64,000 bases of DNA from Mesorhizobium sp. AR07. Lineage in GTDB: Bacteria > Pseudomonadota > Alphaproteobacteria > Rhizobiales > Rhizobiaceae. This document shows, one piece after another, positions 1 through 7,878 of this stretch. The stretch is from positions 3,100,001-3,164,000 of the forward strand of contig NZ_CP080525.1 of the NCBI RefSeq assembly GCF_024746815.1, given 5' to 3'. A program made the position numbers and the translations under genes. The number at the start of each line of letters is the position of its first letter. Position 1 is the stretch's first letter. The notes under the pieces are model-generated. The model was not told the DNA's origin. It worked only from the letters and a program-made list of their open reading frames with translations, and made no database searches.

Positions 1-1338
1 ACGCCCGTCGCGTTCGACCGCCAGCGGCGTGCCGCCGGACTTGGCGATCTCGTCGGCGATGGCCTGGAGGTCACGGATGGATTCGCTGCTTGGGCGCGCG
101 CCATGAGAGGCTGATGTCGACTGGTTGACATGGGCGAGAACCGAATCGACGGCGCCCTTGCGGACCGACGAACCATCGATGTCGACGCCGCTCATGCGGG
201 TTTGCGCGGTGAAGGGCACGAAAGTGGCGTGCAATGTCGCCATGTCGCGAGCGCGGATGGCGTATTTTTCCTTGGCCAACACCACGATCGAGCGGCCTTC
301 CGGGGTTTCGTCGGCGAGCGAGGCGAGCTGGGCGGCGTCGGCCAGTTCCTGCTCGGTGACGCCCTTGACCGGGCGAAACTGCGTCGCCTGGCGATTGCCG
401 AGCGTGATGGTGCCGGTCTTGTCGAGCAGCAGCGTGTCGACGTCGCCGGCGGCTTCGACGGCGCGGCCGGACATGGCCAGCACGTTGAAGCGCACCAGGC
501 GGTCCATGCCGGCGATGCCGATGGCCGAAAGCAGCGCGCCGATCGTCGTCGGGATCAGCGTCACGAACAGGGCAACCAGAACCGTCACCGGGATATAGCC
601 GCCCGAATAGGAGGCAAAGCTCGGGATCGTCGCGGTGGCCAGCACGAAGATCAGCGTCATGCCGACGAGCAGGATGTTGAGCGCGATCTCGTTGGGCGTC
701 TTTTGGCGCTCGGCGCCTTCGACCAGCGAGATCATGCGGTCGAGGAAGGTATGGCCCGATGCCGCGGTGATGCGCACGCGGATCCAGTCGGACAGCACCT
801 GCGTGCCGCCGGTGACCGCCGAACGATCGCCACCGGATTCGCGGATGACCGGCGCGGATTCGCCCGTTATTGCCGCCTCGTTGACCGAGGCAACGCCTTC
901 GACCACCTCGCCGTCCGACGGGATGATGTCACCGGCCTCGACCAGCACGGCATCGCCGACCTTGAGGCTGGTGCCGGGCACCAGTTTGTATTTCGTGCGA
1001 TCTTCGCCGGTCAAAAGCTTGGCCTGGGTCTCGGTGCGCGCCTTGCGCAACGAGTCGGCCTGCGCCTTGCCGCGGCCTTCGGCGACGGCTTCGGCGAAGT
1101 TGGCGAACAGCACGGTGAACCACAGCCAGATGATGATCTGCAGCGTGAAGCTGAAATCGCCGCCGCCGGTGATCAGATCCCTGACGAACAGGACGGTCGT
1201 CAGCGCCGAGACGACGGCGACGACGAACATCACCGGATTCCTGATCAGTGTGCGCGGGTTCAATTTCTTGAAGGCCCCGCCGATGGCGGGCCACAAGATG
1301 CTGGCATCCATGATGACAGCGGATTTGGACTGGCTCAT
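1..1338 (-). CDS. kdpB: Potassium-transporting P-type ATPase subunit B, C-terminal part outside window
   Basis: This is the catalytic ATPase subunit of the high-affinity Kdp K+ pump in the inner membrane. The first 446 codons lie here and the gene continues past base 1. The translation shows early membrane segments, the actuator-domain TGES motif (about residues 158-161) and the phosphorylation motif DKTGT with Asp at about residue 306. The start codon overlaps the stop of the preceding 69-aa ORF as ATGA, which indicates translational coupling. KdpC and any KdpDE are not visible and may lie beyond the edge. The family assignment is secure; the C-terminal half cannot be checked. Confidence 0.95.
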   Translation of the reverse strand, partial: MSQSKSAVIMDASILWPAIGGAFKKLNPRTLIRNPVMFVVAVVSALTTVLFVRDLITGGGDFSFTLQIIIWLWFTVLFANFAEAVAEGRGKAQADSLRKARTETQAKLLTGEDRTKYKLVPGTSLKVGDAVLVEAGDIIPSDGEVVEGVASVNEAAITGESAPVIRESGGDRSAVTGGTQVLSDWIRVRITAASGHTFLDRMISLVEGAERQKTPNEIALNILLVGMTLIFVLATATIPSFASYSGGYIPVTVLVALFVTLIPTTIGALLSAIGIAGMDRLVRFNVLAMSGRAVEAAGDVDTLLLDKTGTITLGNRQATQFRPVKGVTEQELADAAQLASLADETPEGRSIVVLAKEKYAIRARDMATLHATFVPFTAQTRMSGVDIDGSSVRKGAVDSVLAHVNQSTSASHGARPSSESIRDLQAIADEIAKSGGTPLAVERDGR

Positions 1339-1544
1339 TTGATGGCTCCAGTATCGGTGTTGTTGGATGGCACCGATCGATCGGATGCCGAAAAGGGTGG
1401 CCCGTAGACCAGCAGCCAGATCACAATCATGATTGCCGCAATGCCCAGGAATGTGGATATGGTCGGGAAAGGGGGAGGAGTTGCCTCCCCCTTACTGTCG
1501 GTTCGGGGCCGAGATTTGCGACGCATGATGTTGAACCAGGACAT
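1335..1544 (-). CDS. Small single-span membrane protein between kdpA and kdpB
   Basis: This ORF of 69 codons starts at an ATG 8 bases after the kdpA stop and ends in an ATGA overlap with kdpB, so it sits fully inside the operon. An in-frame ATG 24 bases upstream lies inside kdpA and is less likely. The N-terminal third is basic (MRRKSRPR), followed by one hydrophobic segment at about residues 35-50 and a polar tail. It is not KdpF, which is encoded upstream of kdpA. I know no assigned function. The position suggests an accessory or assembly peptide for the Kdp pump, which is inference. Confidence 0.7.
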   Translation of the reverse strand: MSWFNIMRRKSRPRTDSKGEATPPPFPTISTFLGIAAIMIVIWLLVYGPPFSASDRSVPSNNTDTGAIK

Positions 1545-1551
1545 GGCGGTA

Positions 1552-3255
1552 TCAGAATGTCTGCCCATGGGTCATCGCCAGTTGTTCGACGATCGGTCCG
1601 ATCGCCAGCGCCGGGAAGAAGGTCAGGCCGACGACGATCAGGATGGTGCCGACCAGCAGGCCGACGAACAGCGGACCGTCGGTCGGGAAGGTGCCCGCCG
1701 AGGCCGGGACGGTCTTCTTGGCCACCAGCGAGCCGGCGATGGCCAGCGCCGGGATGATGACCAGGAAGCGGCCCATCAGCATGGTGATGCCGAGCGTGAT
1801 GTTGTACCAGGGCGTGTTGGCGCTGAGGCCGGCAAAGGCCGAGCCGTTGTTCGCCGCAGCCGAAGTGTAAGCGTAGAGAACCTCGGAGAAGCCGTGCGGC
1901 CCGCCATTGCCCATGGCGGCGACACCGCTGGGCAGCACGACCGCTATTGCCGTGAATGTCAGCATCGCCAGCGGCAGGCAGAGGATAGCGAGCATCGCCA
2001 TCTTGACCTCCTTGGCCTCGATCTTCTTGCCGAGATATTCCGGCGTACGCCCGACCATCAGGCCGGCAACGAAGACGGCGACGACGATGAACATCAGGAT
2101 GCCGTAGAAACCGGCGCCGACGCCGCCGACGATGACCTCGCCGAGCTCCATGTTGATCATCGGGATCATGCCACCGAGCGCCGTGAAGGAGCCATGCATG
2201 GCATTGACGGCGCCGCAGGATGCGGCCGTGGTGATCACCGCGAACAGTGCCGACATGGCGATGCCGAAGCGGCTCTCCTTGCCTTCCATGTTGCCACCAT
2301 CGATGCCGAGCGCATGGACGAGCGGGTTGCCTGCGGCTTCCGCCCAGTAGCAGATGGCGACGCCGGCGATGAACAGCACGCCCATGGCGGCCAGGATCGC
2401 CCAGCCCTGGCGCTGGTTGCCGACCATGCGGCCGAAAACGTTGGTCAGCGACGCGCCGAGGGCGAAGATCGTCAACATCTGGATGAAGTTGGAGATCGCG
2501 TCGGGATTTTCGAAAGGATGCGCCGCATTGGCGTTGAAGAAACCGCCGCCATTGGTGCCGAGCATCTTGATGGCAATCTGCGACGCGACGGGACCAAGGG
2601 CGATGGTTTGCTTGCCACCTTCGAGCGTGGTGGCGTCGACATACGGGCCGAGCGTCTGCGGCATGCCGAGCCAGACATAGACCAGCGTCAGCACGATGCA
2701 GAGCGGCAGAAGGATGTAGAGCGTGCAGCGGGTCATATCGACCCAGAAATTGCCGATCGACTTGACCGAGGCGCGGGCAAAGCCGCGGATCAGCGCGACC
2801 GCTATGGCGATGCCGACCGCCGCCGACATGAAGTTCTGCACCGTGAGGCCGGCCATCTGCACGAGATAGGACATCGTGCTTTCGCCGCTATAGTTCTGCC
2901 AGTTGGTGTTGGTCGGGAAGCTGACGGCTGTGTTGAACGCGAGATTGGGCTCGACGGCGGCCATGCCGGCCGGATTGTAAGGCAGGACACCTTGCAGCCG
3001 CTGCAGGACATAAAGCGCCAGGAAGCTGGCAACGCTGAAGAATATGATGCCTGCCGCGTAAGTGGTCCAGTGCTGCTCTTCTCGCTCGCTGGTACCCGAA
3101 ATGCGATAAAGACCCCGTTCGACAGGTCCAAGAATCGGCGAGAGAAATGTGCGGTCCCCGTTGAAGACGCAGTACATGTAGCCGCCGAGCGGCTTCACCA
3201 GCAAAACGACGATCCCGCAGTAGAGGAGGATCTGTAGCCATCCGTTGAGAGTCAT
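1552..3255 (-). CDS. kdpA: Potassium-transporting ATPase subunit A
   Basis: KdpA is the channel-like, K+-selective subunit of the KdpFABC complex. The 567-aa length is normal for the family. The sequence is hydrophobic throughout and carries the expected selectivity-filter-like segments, for example [14 protein letters not shown] near residue 115 and [19 protein letters not shown] near residue 235. It lies between kdpF and the 69-aa ORF on the minus strand. The start ATG gives the canonical short periplasmic N-terminus. Confidence 0.97.
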   Translation of the reverse strand: MTLNGWLQILLYCGIVVLLVKPLGGYMYCVFNGDRTFLSPILGPVERGLYRISGTSEREEQHWTTYAAGIIFFSVASFLALYVLQRLQGVLPYNPAGMAAVEPNLAFNTAVSFPTNTNWQNYSGESTMSYLVQMAGLTVQNFMSAAVGIAIAVALIRGFARASVKSIGNFWVDMTRCTLYILLPLCIVLTLVYVWLGMPQTLGPYVDATTLEGGKQTIALGPVASQIAIKMLGTNGGGFFNANAAHPFENPDAISNFIQMLTIFALGASLTNVFGRMVGNQRQGWAILAAMGVLFIAGVAICYWAEAAGNPLVHALGIDGGNMEGKESRFGIAMSALFAVITTAASCGAVNAMHGSFTALGGMIPMINMELGEVIVGGVGAGFYGILMFIVVAVFVAGLMVGRTPEYLGKKIEAKEVKMAMLAILCLPLAMLTFTAIAVVLPSGVAAMGNGGPHGFSEVLYAYTSAAANNGSAFAGLSANTPWYNITLGITMLMGRFLVIIPALAIAGSLVAKKTVPASAGTFPTDGPLFVGLLVGTILIVVGLTFFPALAIGPIVEQLAMTHGQTF

Positions 3256-3289
3256 TGAAGTAACTTTCCGTGCCTTGCGCCAATTGCTG

Positions 3290-3379
3290 TCAGAAGCGTT
3301 CTGGGCGAACGAGGGCGTATGTCAGGTAGACGAGCAGGAACAGCGTCACGCCGCCACCGAGGATATAGTCGACAAGCAT
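3290..3379 (-). CDS. kdpF: KdpF small membrane subunit (29 aa)
   Basis: The ORF encodes a 29-residue peptide starting [10 protein letters not shown] and ending VRPERF, essentially one transmembrane helix. The length, the single helix and the C-terminal PERF-type ending match KdpF, a lipid-like stabilising subunit of the Kdp complex. It lies 34 bases upstream of kdpA on the same strand. Confidence 0.9.
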   Translation of the reverse strand: MLVDYILGGGVTLFLLVYLTYALVRPERF

Positions 3380-3394
3380 TTTTCGATCCTCGCG

Positions 3395-3475
3395 TTAAAG
3401 AATGTCACAGGCTTTGATGTAGGCGAAGGACAGGGCGAAAAATAAAATTCCGATCCCGAGAACGACGATATCCAT
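3395..3475 (-). CDS. 26-aa membrane microprotein upstream of kdpF
   Basis: A 26-codon ORF starts MDIVVLGIGILFF and ends KACDIL. It is a single hydrophobic helix with an acidic second residue and a short polar C-terminus containing one Cys. It lies 15 bases upstream of kdpF in the same direction, with a purine-rich AAGGAACAA stretch before the ATG. I infer that it is the first gene of the kdp operon. Its length makes chance occurrence possible, but the composition and position argue for a real membrane peptide. No function is assigned. Confidence 0.6.
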   Translation of the reverse strand: MDIVVLGIGILFFALSFAYIKACDIL

Positions 3476-3820
3476 CGTGTTTGTTCCTTGTTTCTGCTTT
3501 TGTATTTTGCGCCCCTGATGCAAAGGTTCGCAATACCCTGAAGACGGCCCGTTGCGTTTGGCAGCGGTACCGGATGTGTTTTCTCAAGGCGGAATATGGA
3601 CCCGATCGCCATAAAGGTTCGAGACGGGGCGGAGCAAAAAGAAATAGGAATTTTATAAAGATTTTCGGGTCGGCTCGTTGCGATCCCCGGGCTGATCATC
3701 TGGACGGGAGTTTGGTCTTTGCCATTCCGGAATCGCGCAGCGACGCTCATTGCCAGAACGGGCGGAACAAAACCTTCGATGCGAGATTGTCGACCTGAGG
3801 GCTCACCAAAGGATACGACA
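3476..3820. other. Divergent intergenic region, kdp operon / YciE-like gene
   Basis: These 345 bases separate the divergent kdp operon and the ferritin-like gene. The right end holds an EcfG-type promoter for the plus-strand gene (separate entry). No KdpE-type operator or riboswitch could be recognised for kdp. The ORFs in this stretch lack coding character. Confidence 0.6.
3764..3788 (+). promoter_or_regulatory. EcfG/RpoE2-type general stress promoter of the ferritin-like gene
   Basis: GGAAC at 3764-3768 is followed by 18 bases and then TT at 3787-3788. This fits the GGAAC-N18/19-TT pattern described for Sinorhizobium RpoE2. The implied transcript would start near 3795, about 25 bases before the ATG at 3821. 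The -10 is weaker than the full CGTT form of other alphaproteobacteria. Confidence 0.55.
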
Positions 3821-4318
3821 ATGGCAAAGCAGAAAATGCTCGACGACCTGTTTCACGACACGCTGAAAGACATCTATTTCGCCGAAAAGAAGATCCTGGC
3901 GACGTTGCCGAAAATGGCCAAGGCCGCGCAAAGCGCCGACCTGAAAGCCGCCTTCGAAAAGCACCGCACCGAAACAGAAGGGCATGTCGCAAGACTGGAG
4001 AAGGTCTTTGGCGTGATCGGCAAGAAGCCGGCCGGCAAGACCTGCGCCGCCATCATGGGCATTACCGAGGAAGGCGCCGAGATCATCGAGGAGTACAAGG
4101 GATCTCCCGCGCTCGACGCCGGCCTGCTGGCTGCCGCGCAAGCCGTCGAACACTACGAGATCTCGCGCTATGGCACGTTGCGGACCTGGGCCTGCGAACT
4201 CGGCCTGAACGAAGCCGTAACGCTTCTCGAAGCGACGCTGAAGGAAGAGAAGGCCACCGACGAAGCGCTGACGCAGATCGCGGAATCGGCGGTGAACGTC
4301 GCAGCCGAAGCTGCGTAG
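3821..4318 (+). CDS. YciE/YciF-type ferritin-like protein (DUF892)
   Basis: The protein has 165 aa, is all-helical and belongs to the DUF892 ferritin-like family of stress-induced proteins. It opens with the family hallmark (LDDLFHDTLKDIYFAEKKIL) and carries spaced acidic and His residues such as HRTETEGH (about 45-52) and EHYE (about 109-112), which would form the di-iron site. The start ATG at 3821 is preferred over upstream in-frame codons because the family begins MAKQKMLDDLF and a purine-rich AAAGGA lies 8-13 bases upstream. An EcfG-like promoter precedes it, consistent with general stress control. Its exact role is not established. Confidence 0.88.
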   Translation: MAKQKMLDDLFHDTLKDIYFAEKKILATLPKMAKAAQSADLKAAFEKHRTETEGHVARLEKVFGVIGKKPAGKTCAAIMGITEEGAEIIEEYKGSPALDAGLLAAAQAVEHYEISRYGTLRTWACELGLNEAVTLLEATLKEEKATDEALTQIAESAVNVAAEAA

Positions 4319-4653
4319 ATTCAAAGGAACGAGCGAGGGCCGCGCTAACCGACCCAGCGCGGTTCCCGCATCATGAGGTCTTGGAGCGGCGCTCATGGCG
4401 ACGACCCACTAGCGGTGGATGGCGCCATCAACCAGCGTGTCCAGCCACAACAGCCGGGGCGGATGCGGCGCCTCCTCGGTGATGCCACGAAACCGGCCGT
4501 GCGGCGAACTTGACATGACAAGGCGACAAGGGAGCATGGCACTCACCTGTCATTCCCAAGGGTTATACAAAAAGCAAAAGCCCGGCTGGGGAGGGCCAAG
4601 CCGGGCTTTCTGTGGTGGCTGGTGTAGCTATGCCACCACGACGGGAGCAATCC
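4319..4653. other. Convergent intergenic region without a recognisable gene
   Basis: These 335 bases lie between the ferritin-like gene and the convergent DUF982 gene. The only clear element is the strong terminator hairpin at 4577-4609. Short ORFs here show no recognisable domain. Confidence 0.6.
4577..4609 (-). terminator. Rho-independent terminator downstream of the DUF982 gene
   Basis: A perfect 11-bp stem (AAAGCCCGGCT with AGCCGGGCTTT) encloses an 11-base loop. Read on the minus strand it is followed by TTTTGCTTTTTG, a good U-tract. It lies 44 bases past the DUF982 stop codon. Confidence 0.85.
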
Positions 4654-4956
4654 TCAGGCGGCGTAGCCGCCATAACCACGGGCAACGGCGTGCACGCCCA
4701 CCGACGGTTCGAGGTCCGGCCACAGGATGCCGGCGGCCTGCGCGAATTCGACCAGCGCCCGGCGCGCCTGCTCGATGGTCACATAGCCGGGAACGGCGAG
4801 ATCACGTGCCTTCACCGCATTGCGATAGAGCGGGCCACGGCGGGCGGTCGTCCAGTTGGTCAGGAAATCGTGCATCTCGGCCAGCGAGACAATCTCGCGC
4901 TTGAAACCGAGACCGACGGTCAGTGCGACGGGTGAATGAAACAGCTTGTCGTGCAT
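4654..4956 (-). CDS. DUF982 domain protein
   Basis: This 100-aa protein matches the small rhizobial DUF982 family: an N-terminal segment with a conserved hydrophobic/Trp pattern, a central FLTNWTTARRGPLYRNAVKA motif (about 32-51) and a C-terminal ARRALVEFAQAAGI helix (about 65-78). The family has no known biochemical function and is abundant in Rhizobiales. The ATG is preceded by AGGAGCC at suitable distance. A near-perfect EcfG promoter upstream suggests induction by general stress. Confidence 0.8.
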   Translation of the reverse strand: MHDKLFHSPVALTVGLGFKREIVSLAEMHDFLTNWTTARRGPLYRNAVKARDLAVPGYVTIEQARRALVEFAQAAGILWPDLEPSVGVHAVARGYGGYAA

Positions 4957-5489
4957 GAAGCAGGCTCCTGATTATCGCATCGCCGCGAGAGATATCGGGG
5001 CTGGTCCACGGACGGGACGCCGTGAAACGCGCAGACGGGCAGGAGGTTCCGGGCGCAGAGATTTTATATGAAATGCGGAGAGCGGCCTCTGATCGCGATG
5101 CCAGCCCACCCGTCGTTCGCGCCCCCTCCTGGGCGCTATGAGCGGTTGGCGGATGTCGTGTGATGCTTGTCGGCATCCGCCAGGACCATGCTTCACGCGC
5201 GACTGTAGCCTCGCGTATCTCGCGCTGCGCCGACAGGCGAAGAGCTGACGCAAGACGGTTCCCCACCGACACGCCGGGCTTTTCAACAACAAGGTGCGCG
5301 ACCAGCGGGCGCGGTGTGACCCGCGCCCTATGCATGCATTGTTCCCGATCGGTCAGGCAGGCGTAGCCAGCGCGTGCCGGCCGGTTGATCCGCTATAGCG
5401 CAAGCCTTCCTTAACCGCACCGCCCGATGTATTCCCGTTGTCTTCGCGCTGCGTGTTATTCTCTGGCTTCGCGTTGCGGAGTTTCATGC
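4957..5489. other. Intergenic region with one promoter and no gene seen
   Basis: These 533 bases between the divergent DUF982 gene and the small secreted-protein gene contain the EcfG promoter at 5026-5050. Open frames here have no recognisable domain, signal peptide or ribosome binding site, so I treat the rest as non-coding. Confidence 0.55.
5026..5050 (-). promoter_or_regulatory. EcfG (general stress sigma factor) promoter of the DUF982 gene
   Basis: On the minus strand GGAAC (5050-5046), 16 bases, then CGTT (5029-5026) matches the alphaproteobacterial EcfG consensus GGAAC-N16/17-CGTT exactly. It lies 70 bases upstream of the DUF982 start codon, giving a leader of about 60 bases. Confidence 0.72.
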
Positions 5490-5801
5490 ATGCGCCGGAC
5501 CGTTCTTTTACTCTCTGTTCTATTCTCGACGCTTTGCCTGGCTTCAGCCAACGCCGACGAAAAATGGCCGTCTATCATTTACTTCGGTGAGAAGACGAAC
5601 GAGCGGATCGATGGGCCGTTATATTGGGCAGGCCAAGCGGGGCGTCCTGCACAACCGAGGCTAAGCGGGCAGAGCGCAGCCGCATCGAGCGGCGACGGTG
5701 CCACAAGCGCAGTGACAGGGAACCCGAGAACGACACCGGTCAGCGGCTACACGAAAGCTAATGGGACGCTGGTCGCACCATCTTTCAAGAGTCGACGGTG
5801 A
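5490..5801 (+). CDS. Small secreted protein with VxGYTxxxGTxVxP-type tail
   Basis: From the ATG at 5490 the product has 103 aa with a clear signal peptide (MRRTVLLLSVLFSTLCLASANA, cleavage after about residue 22). The mature protein is short, polar and Gly/Ser/Ala-rich. Its end, VSGYTKANGTLVAP, resembles the VxGYTRKDGTYVxP motif found in various small exported or phage-associated alphaproteobacterial proteins. An upstream in-frame start at 5427 would put 21 extra residues before the signal peptide. The function is unknown. Confidence 0.65.
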   Translation: MRRTVLLLSVLFSTLCLASANADEKWPSIIYFGEKTNERIDGPLYWAGQAGRPAQPRLSGQSAAASSGDGATSAVTGNPRTTPVSGYTKANGTLVAPSFKSRR

Positions 5802-5811
5802 GACAAGCAAA

Positions 5812-5833
5812 AGGGCGGGAATGCTCCCGCCCT
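5812..5833 (-). terminator. Terminator hairpin between the small secreted-protein gene and the integrase remnant
   Basis: AGGGCGGGA and TCCCGCCCT form a perfect 9-bp stem around ATGC. On the minus strand it is followed by TTTTGC, so it would end transcripts from the tRNA-Ser/integrase side. It also lies 10 bases after the plus-strand gene. Confidence 0.7.
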
Positions 5834-5839
5834 CTGGCT

Positions 5840-5971
5840 GTGTTGTCCGGGCGATCGCCTGTCGGCTTCGAGCGGCGCGACCAGTTCGCGCTTGCCGATG
5901 ATCCCGCGAAGTTCGAGCGGCACTGGGACGCGGACGACATACCGGCCGCGCTGAAAATGGACGTATTTCAT
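5840..5971 (-). pseudogene. Integrase N-terminal remnant (DUF6538-like), truncated
   Basis: From the ATG at 5971 about 42 codons read MKYVHFQRGRYVVRVPVP, then LRGIIGKRELV and PLEADRR. This pattern matches the N-terminal DUF6538-like segment of tyrosine recombinases (aromatic/basic strand, then P-x-x-L-R-x-x-I-G-K-R-E). After this the frame loses similarity and runs into the terminator hairpin, so the core-binding and catalytic domains are missing. It lies about 105 bases from the 3' end of tRNA-Ser, the classical position of an integrase gene. I interpret it as a decayed remnant of an integrated element. Confidence 0.65.
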
Positions 5972-6075
5972 GGTGCTGGCTAACCCTGTTTGTAGCAGGC
6001 ATTGTTGCACAATTTGGGGCCGAAAGCCTTGCAACAGAAGGGTTTTCTTTGGGAATCAACGCCTTAAGGAAGGTC

Positions 6076-6165
6076 TGGCGGAGAGAGCGGGATTCGAACC
6101 CGCGTTACGGTCTCCCGTAAACACACTTTCCAGGCGTGCGCCTTCAACCACTCGGCCACCTCTCC
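6076..6165 (-). tRNA. tRNA-Ser (anticodon GGA)
   Basis: The minus strand reads GGAGAGGTGGCCGAGTGG at the 5' end, an anticodon loop CTGGAAA with anticodon GGA, a long variable arm, the T-loop GGTTCGAATCC and the acceptor end CTCTCCGCCA including an encoded CCA. The 90-base length and large variable arm fit a class II serine tRNA reading UCC/UCU. Confidence 0.97.
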
Positions 6166-6529
6166 GTCCATGCATGTCGCGCCGGCCGGTTTTTTGCCGC
6201 GCGGGTTGGGGAGATGCACCTCCCTTGGGGCGACGCGGAACCTCCGCCATTGGCGCCGCCAACCAGCGAACGCCCTTCCCCGCGCCTGTTGCCGTCGAAG
6301 CAACAGGCGAGGGGCTCATCTAGTCGATCCGGCGCCGAATGCCAAGCCATAACGGCAGTCTATTCGCTTTGCCGACCACACAGCGTTTCGCGAGGCCGCC
6401 GGCGCCCCGGATTTTGAGGCGTCGCCGCTCGAATGATGTGCACAGGCAGGCCGCAAGGCCGGCCGCGCTTGACTTCACCGCCGGTCGTCTGTCGAGTGAC
6501 GCAGAGGCCTTGGGAGGCATCGTGCGGAC
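6166..6529. other. Region between tRNA-Ser and the next gene, no feature seen
   Basis: This 364-base stretch must hold the tRNA-Ser promoter (minus) and the promoter of the 6530 gene (plus). I cannot point to clear -35/-10 boxes. The overlapping short frames are unconvincing as genes. Confidence 0.5.
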
Positions 6530-7234
6530 ATGACATCGAGCAATGGACAGACGCCAGCCAGGCGGCCGGACAGCGGCCTGTCCTTCGTGCCGCCGGGCTG
6601 GCTCGTCTTCGTCATGGCGTGGTCGGTCTACGGCCTGATCTCGGCCTGGCGTCTGGTCGACGACTCCGGCCTGCCGGACAGGATCTTCTATCTCATCTAT
6701 GGCGGGCTTGCCGTCGACATCGTCACCATCCTGTGGGGGCTTTATCTGCTCGGCCTCGCCTTTGGCCGCTCAGCGCGCTTCCCGCGCCATTTCACCATCT
6801 GGCAGGTCGCCACCATCATCTGGCTGCTGGCCAGGCAGGCCTATGTGCTGACGATTTCCGATTTCGTCCTTTCGGGCAAGGCGCTTGCCATCACGGCTGC
6901 GGAAATCGCCATCGGGGTGCTCTGCATCTATCTGCTGCGCCGCGGTTCCGAAGCCGATGCCGTCTATGCCAATCCGGAAACTGAAAGCCCGCCTGTCTTC
7001 GTCTCGGTCATCGCCGCCCTGCTCGGCATCATCCTCGGCGCGGTCATCGGCGCCGTGGGCGGATTCTTCGCCGGCTCCGTCATCGCGAATGCCACCGACG
7101 TGAGTTGCTTCGAGGGTGGCTGCGGCTATTTTGCCCTGTTCATCGGCCTGGCCGGGCTGGTCGTCGGCGCCATCGGCGGTGGCGTTTTCGCCGTCTGGCG
7201 CGTCCATCGCCGCAAACGCAAGCCGGTGGCATAA
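6530..7234 (+). CDS. Multi-pass membrane protein, possibly DUF2569-like
   Basis: The 234-aa product has about six hydrophobic segments: near residues 24-42, 56-80, 90-108, 115-135, 155-180 and 196-222. A GGWL-like PPGWLVFVMAWSVYGLI start and a second segment followed by charged loops recall DUF2569 proteins, but the match is by eye only. The Gly/Ala-rich last two segments (LLGIILGAVIGAVGG, GLAGLVVGAIGGG) look like a glycine-zipper pair. A GGGAGG element lies upstream of the ATG. Substrate and role are unknown. Confidence 0.6.
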   Translation: MTSSNGQTPARRPDSGLSFVPPGWLVFVMAWSVYGLISAWRLVDDSGLPDRIFYLIYGGLAVDIVTILWGLYLLGLAFGRSARFPRHFTIWQVATIIWLLARQAYVLTISDFVLSGKALAITAAEIAIGVLCIYLLRRGSEADAVYANPETESPPVFVSVIAALLGIILGAVIGAVGGFFAGSVIANATDVSCFEGGCGYFALFIGLAGLVVGAIGGGVFAVWRVHRRKRKPVA

Positions 7235-7281
7235 TGCATGTCGCGCAAAAGTGGCCCCGGTTTTGCGTAAACGACATGCAT
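7234..7281. repeat. Intergenic palindrome, copy A (family core GCAAAAGTGG...CCGGTTTTGC)
   Basis: Arms ATGCATGTCG and CGACATGCAT flank the core CGCAAAAGTGGCCCCGGTT. The same organisation recurs at 7781-7829 and, degenerate, at 10320-10351. Such extragenic palindromes are typical of rhizobial chromosomes. It begins at the stop codon of the upstream gene. Confidence 0.75.
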
Positions 7282-7291
7282 AAAGCAAAGA

Positions 7292-7337
7292 CCTAAAGCG
7301 CGTCGCCTGAATCCGTTCAATCGCGACGCGCTTTAGG
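7292..7337. repeat. Second inverted repeat behind the membrane protein gene
   Basis: Perfect 15-bp arms CCTAAAGCGCGTCGC and GCGACGCGCTTTAGG enclose 16 bases. It follows copy A by 10 bases and resembles another common rhizobial palindromic element. It could also act as a transcription terminator, but no U-tract follows. Confidence 0.75.
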
Positions 7338-7457
7338 CCCGGCTTCAAATTCGCGTATGGCGATTGCGAACCAGGCATGCGCGTTCTATCTCTCGTTTTG
7401 GAACCGGAAGGCACTCGGGAGGCACTCGAGGATTGGCCCGGAGGAAAAGGTCCCAGC

Positions 7458-7781
7458 ATGTTCCGCTTCGTCTTTCGTCTTGCCGCGATGGTCGCGCTGT
7501 CGATTTCCGTCATCATGGCGGTGCTCGACGCGACGCGCACCGTGGCAGCTTCTGCGCTGGTGCTGACCCCGCTCAACACCAGTTGGCTGGCAGCCTCGCC
7601 GAACACGCGGGCCGCCTTCGAAACCTTCGTGCGAACCAAGGCCGGTCCGCTGCTGTGGGACGGCGCCATAGCCTGGGTGCTCAACCAGCCGGGCTTCGCC
7701 GTGTTCGCGGTGCTGGCCTTCCTGCTCTATGCGATCGGCTACAGGCGGCAACGACGCACGGGACAGTTCGCCGCGACCTAG
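7458..7781 (+). CDS. Small two-span membrane protein
   Basis: The start at 7458 gives a 107-aa protein beginning [20 protein letters not shown], with hydrophobic segments at about residues 5-22 and 78-95 and a basic C-terminus (YRRQRRTGQ). A central stretch ([10 protein letters not shown]...) is probably periplasmic. Proteins of this appearance are common in Mesorhizobium and are sometimes labelled PetM-like, a label I would not trust. AGGAAAAGG precedes the ATG. The stop codon touches palindrome copy B. The function is unknown. Confidence 0.6.
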   Translation: MFRFVFRLAAMVALSISVIMAVLDATRTVAASALVLTPLNTSWLAASPNTRAAFETFVRTKAGPLLWDGAIAWVLNQPGFAVFAVLAFLLYAIGYRRQRRTGQFAAT

Positions 7782-7829
7782 AGCATCGGACCCAAAAGTG
7801 GGTACCGGTTTTGGGATAATCCGATGCTC
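7781..7829. repeat. Intergenic palindrome, copy B
   Basis: GAGCATCGGA and TCCGATGCTC flank the core CCCAAAAGTGGGTACCGG, which shares the AAAAGTGG...CCGGTTTT centre with copy A. It separates the small membrane protein gene from msrA. Confidence 0.75.
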
Positions 7830-7878
7830 AAACGAAGGACGATTTCCTGCGTCCCACCCAAAGAGGGGAAGACCGCGC

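Noticed and set aside
130..1407. A 425-codon plus-strand frame opposite kdpB.
   Set aside because: It is a GC-rich shadow of kdpB, which has full domain evidence on the minus strand.
1429..3237. A 602-codon plus-strand frame opposite kdpA.
   Set aside because: It has no recognisable domain and mirrors the codon periodicity of kdpA.
5970..6323. An ORF with an [12 protein letters not shown] segment.
   Set aside because: This is the usual false ORF across a class II tRNA-Ser gene.
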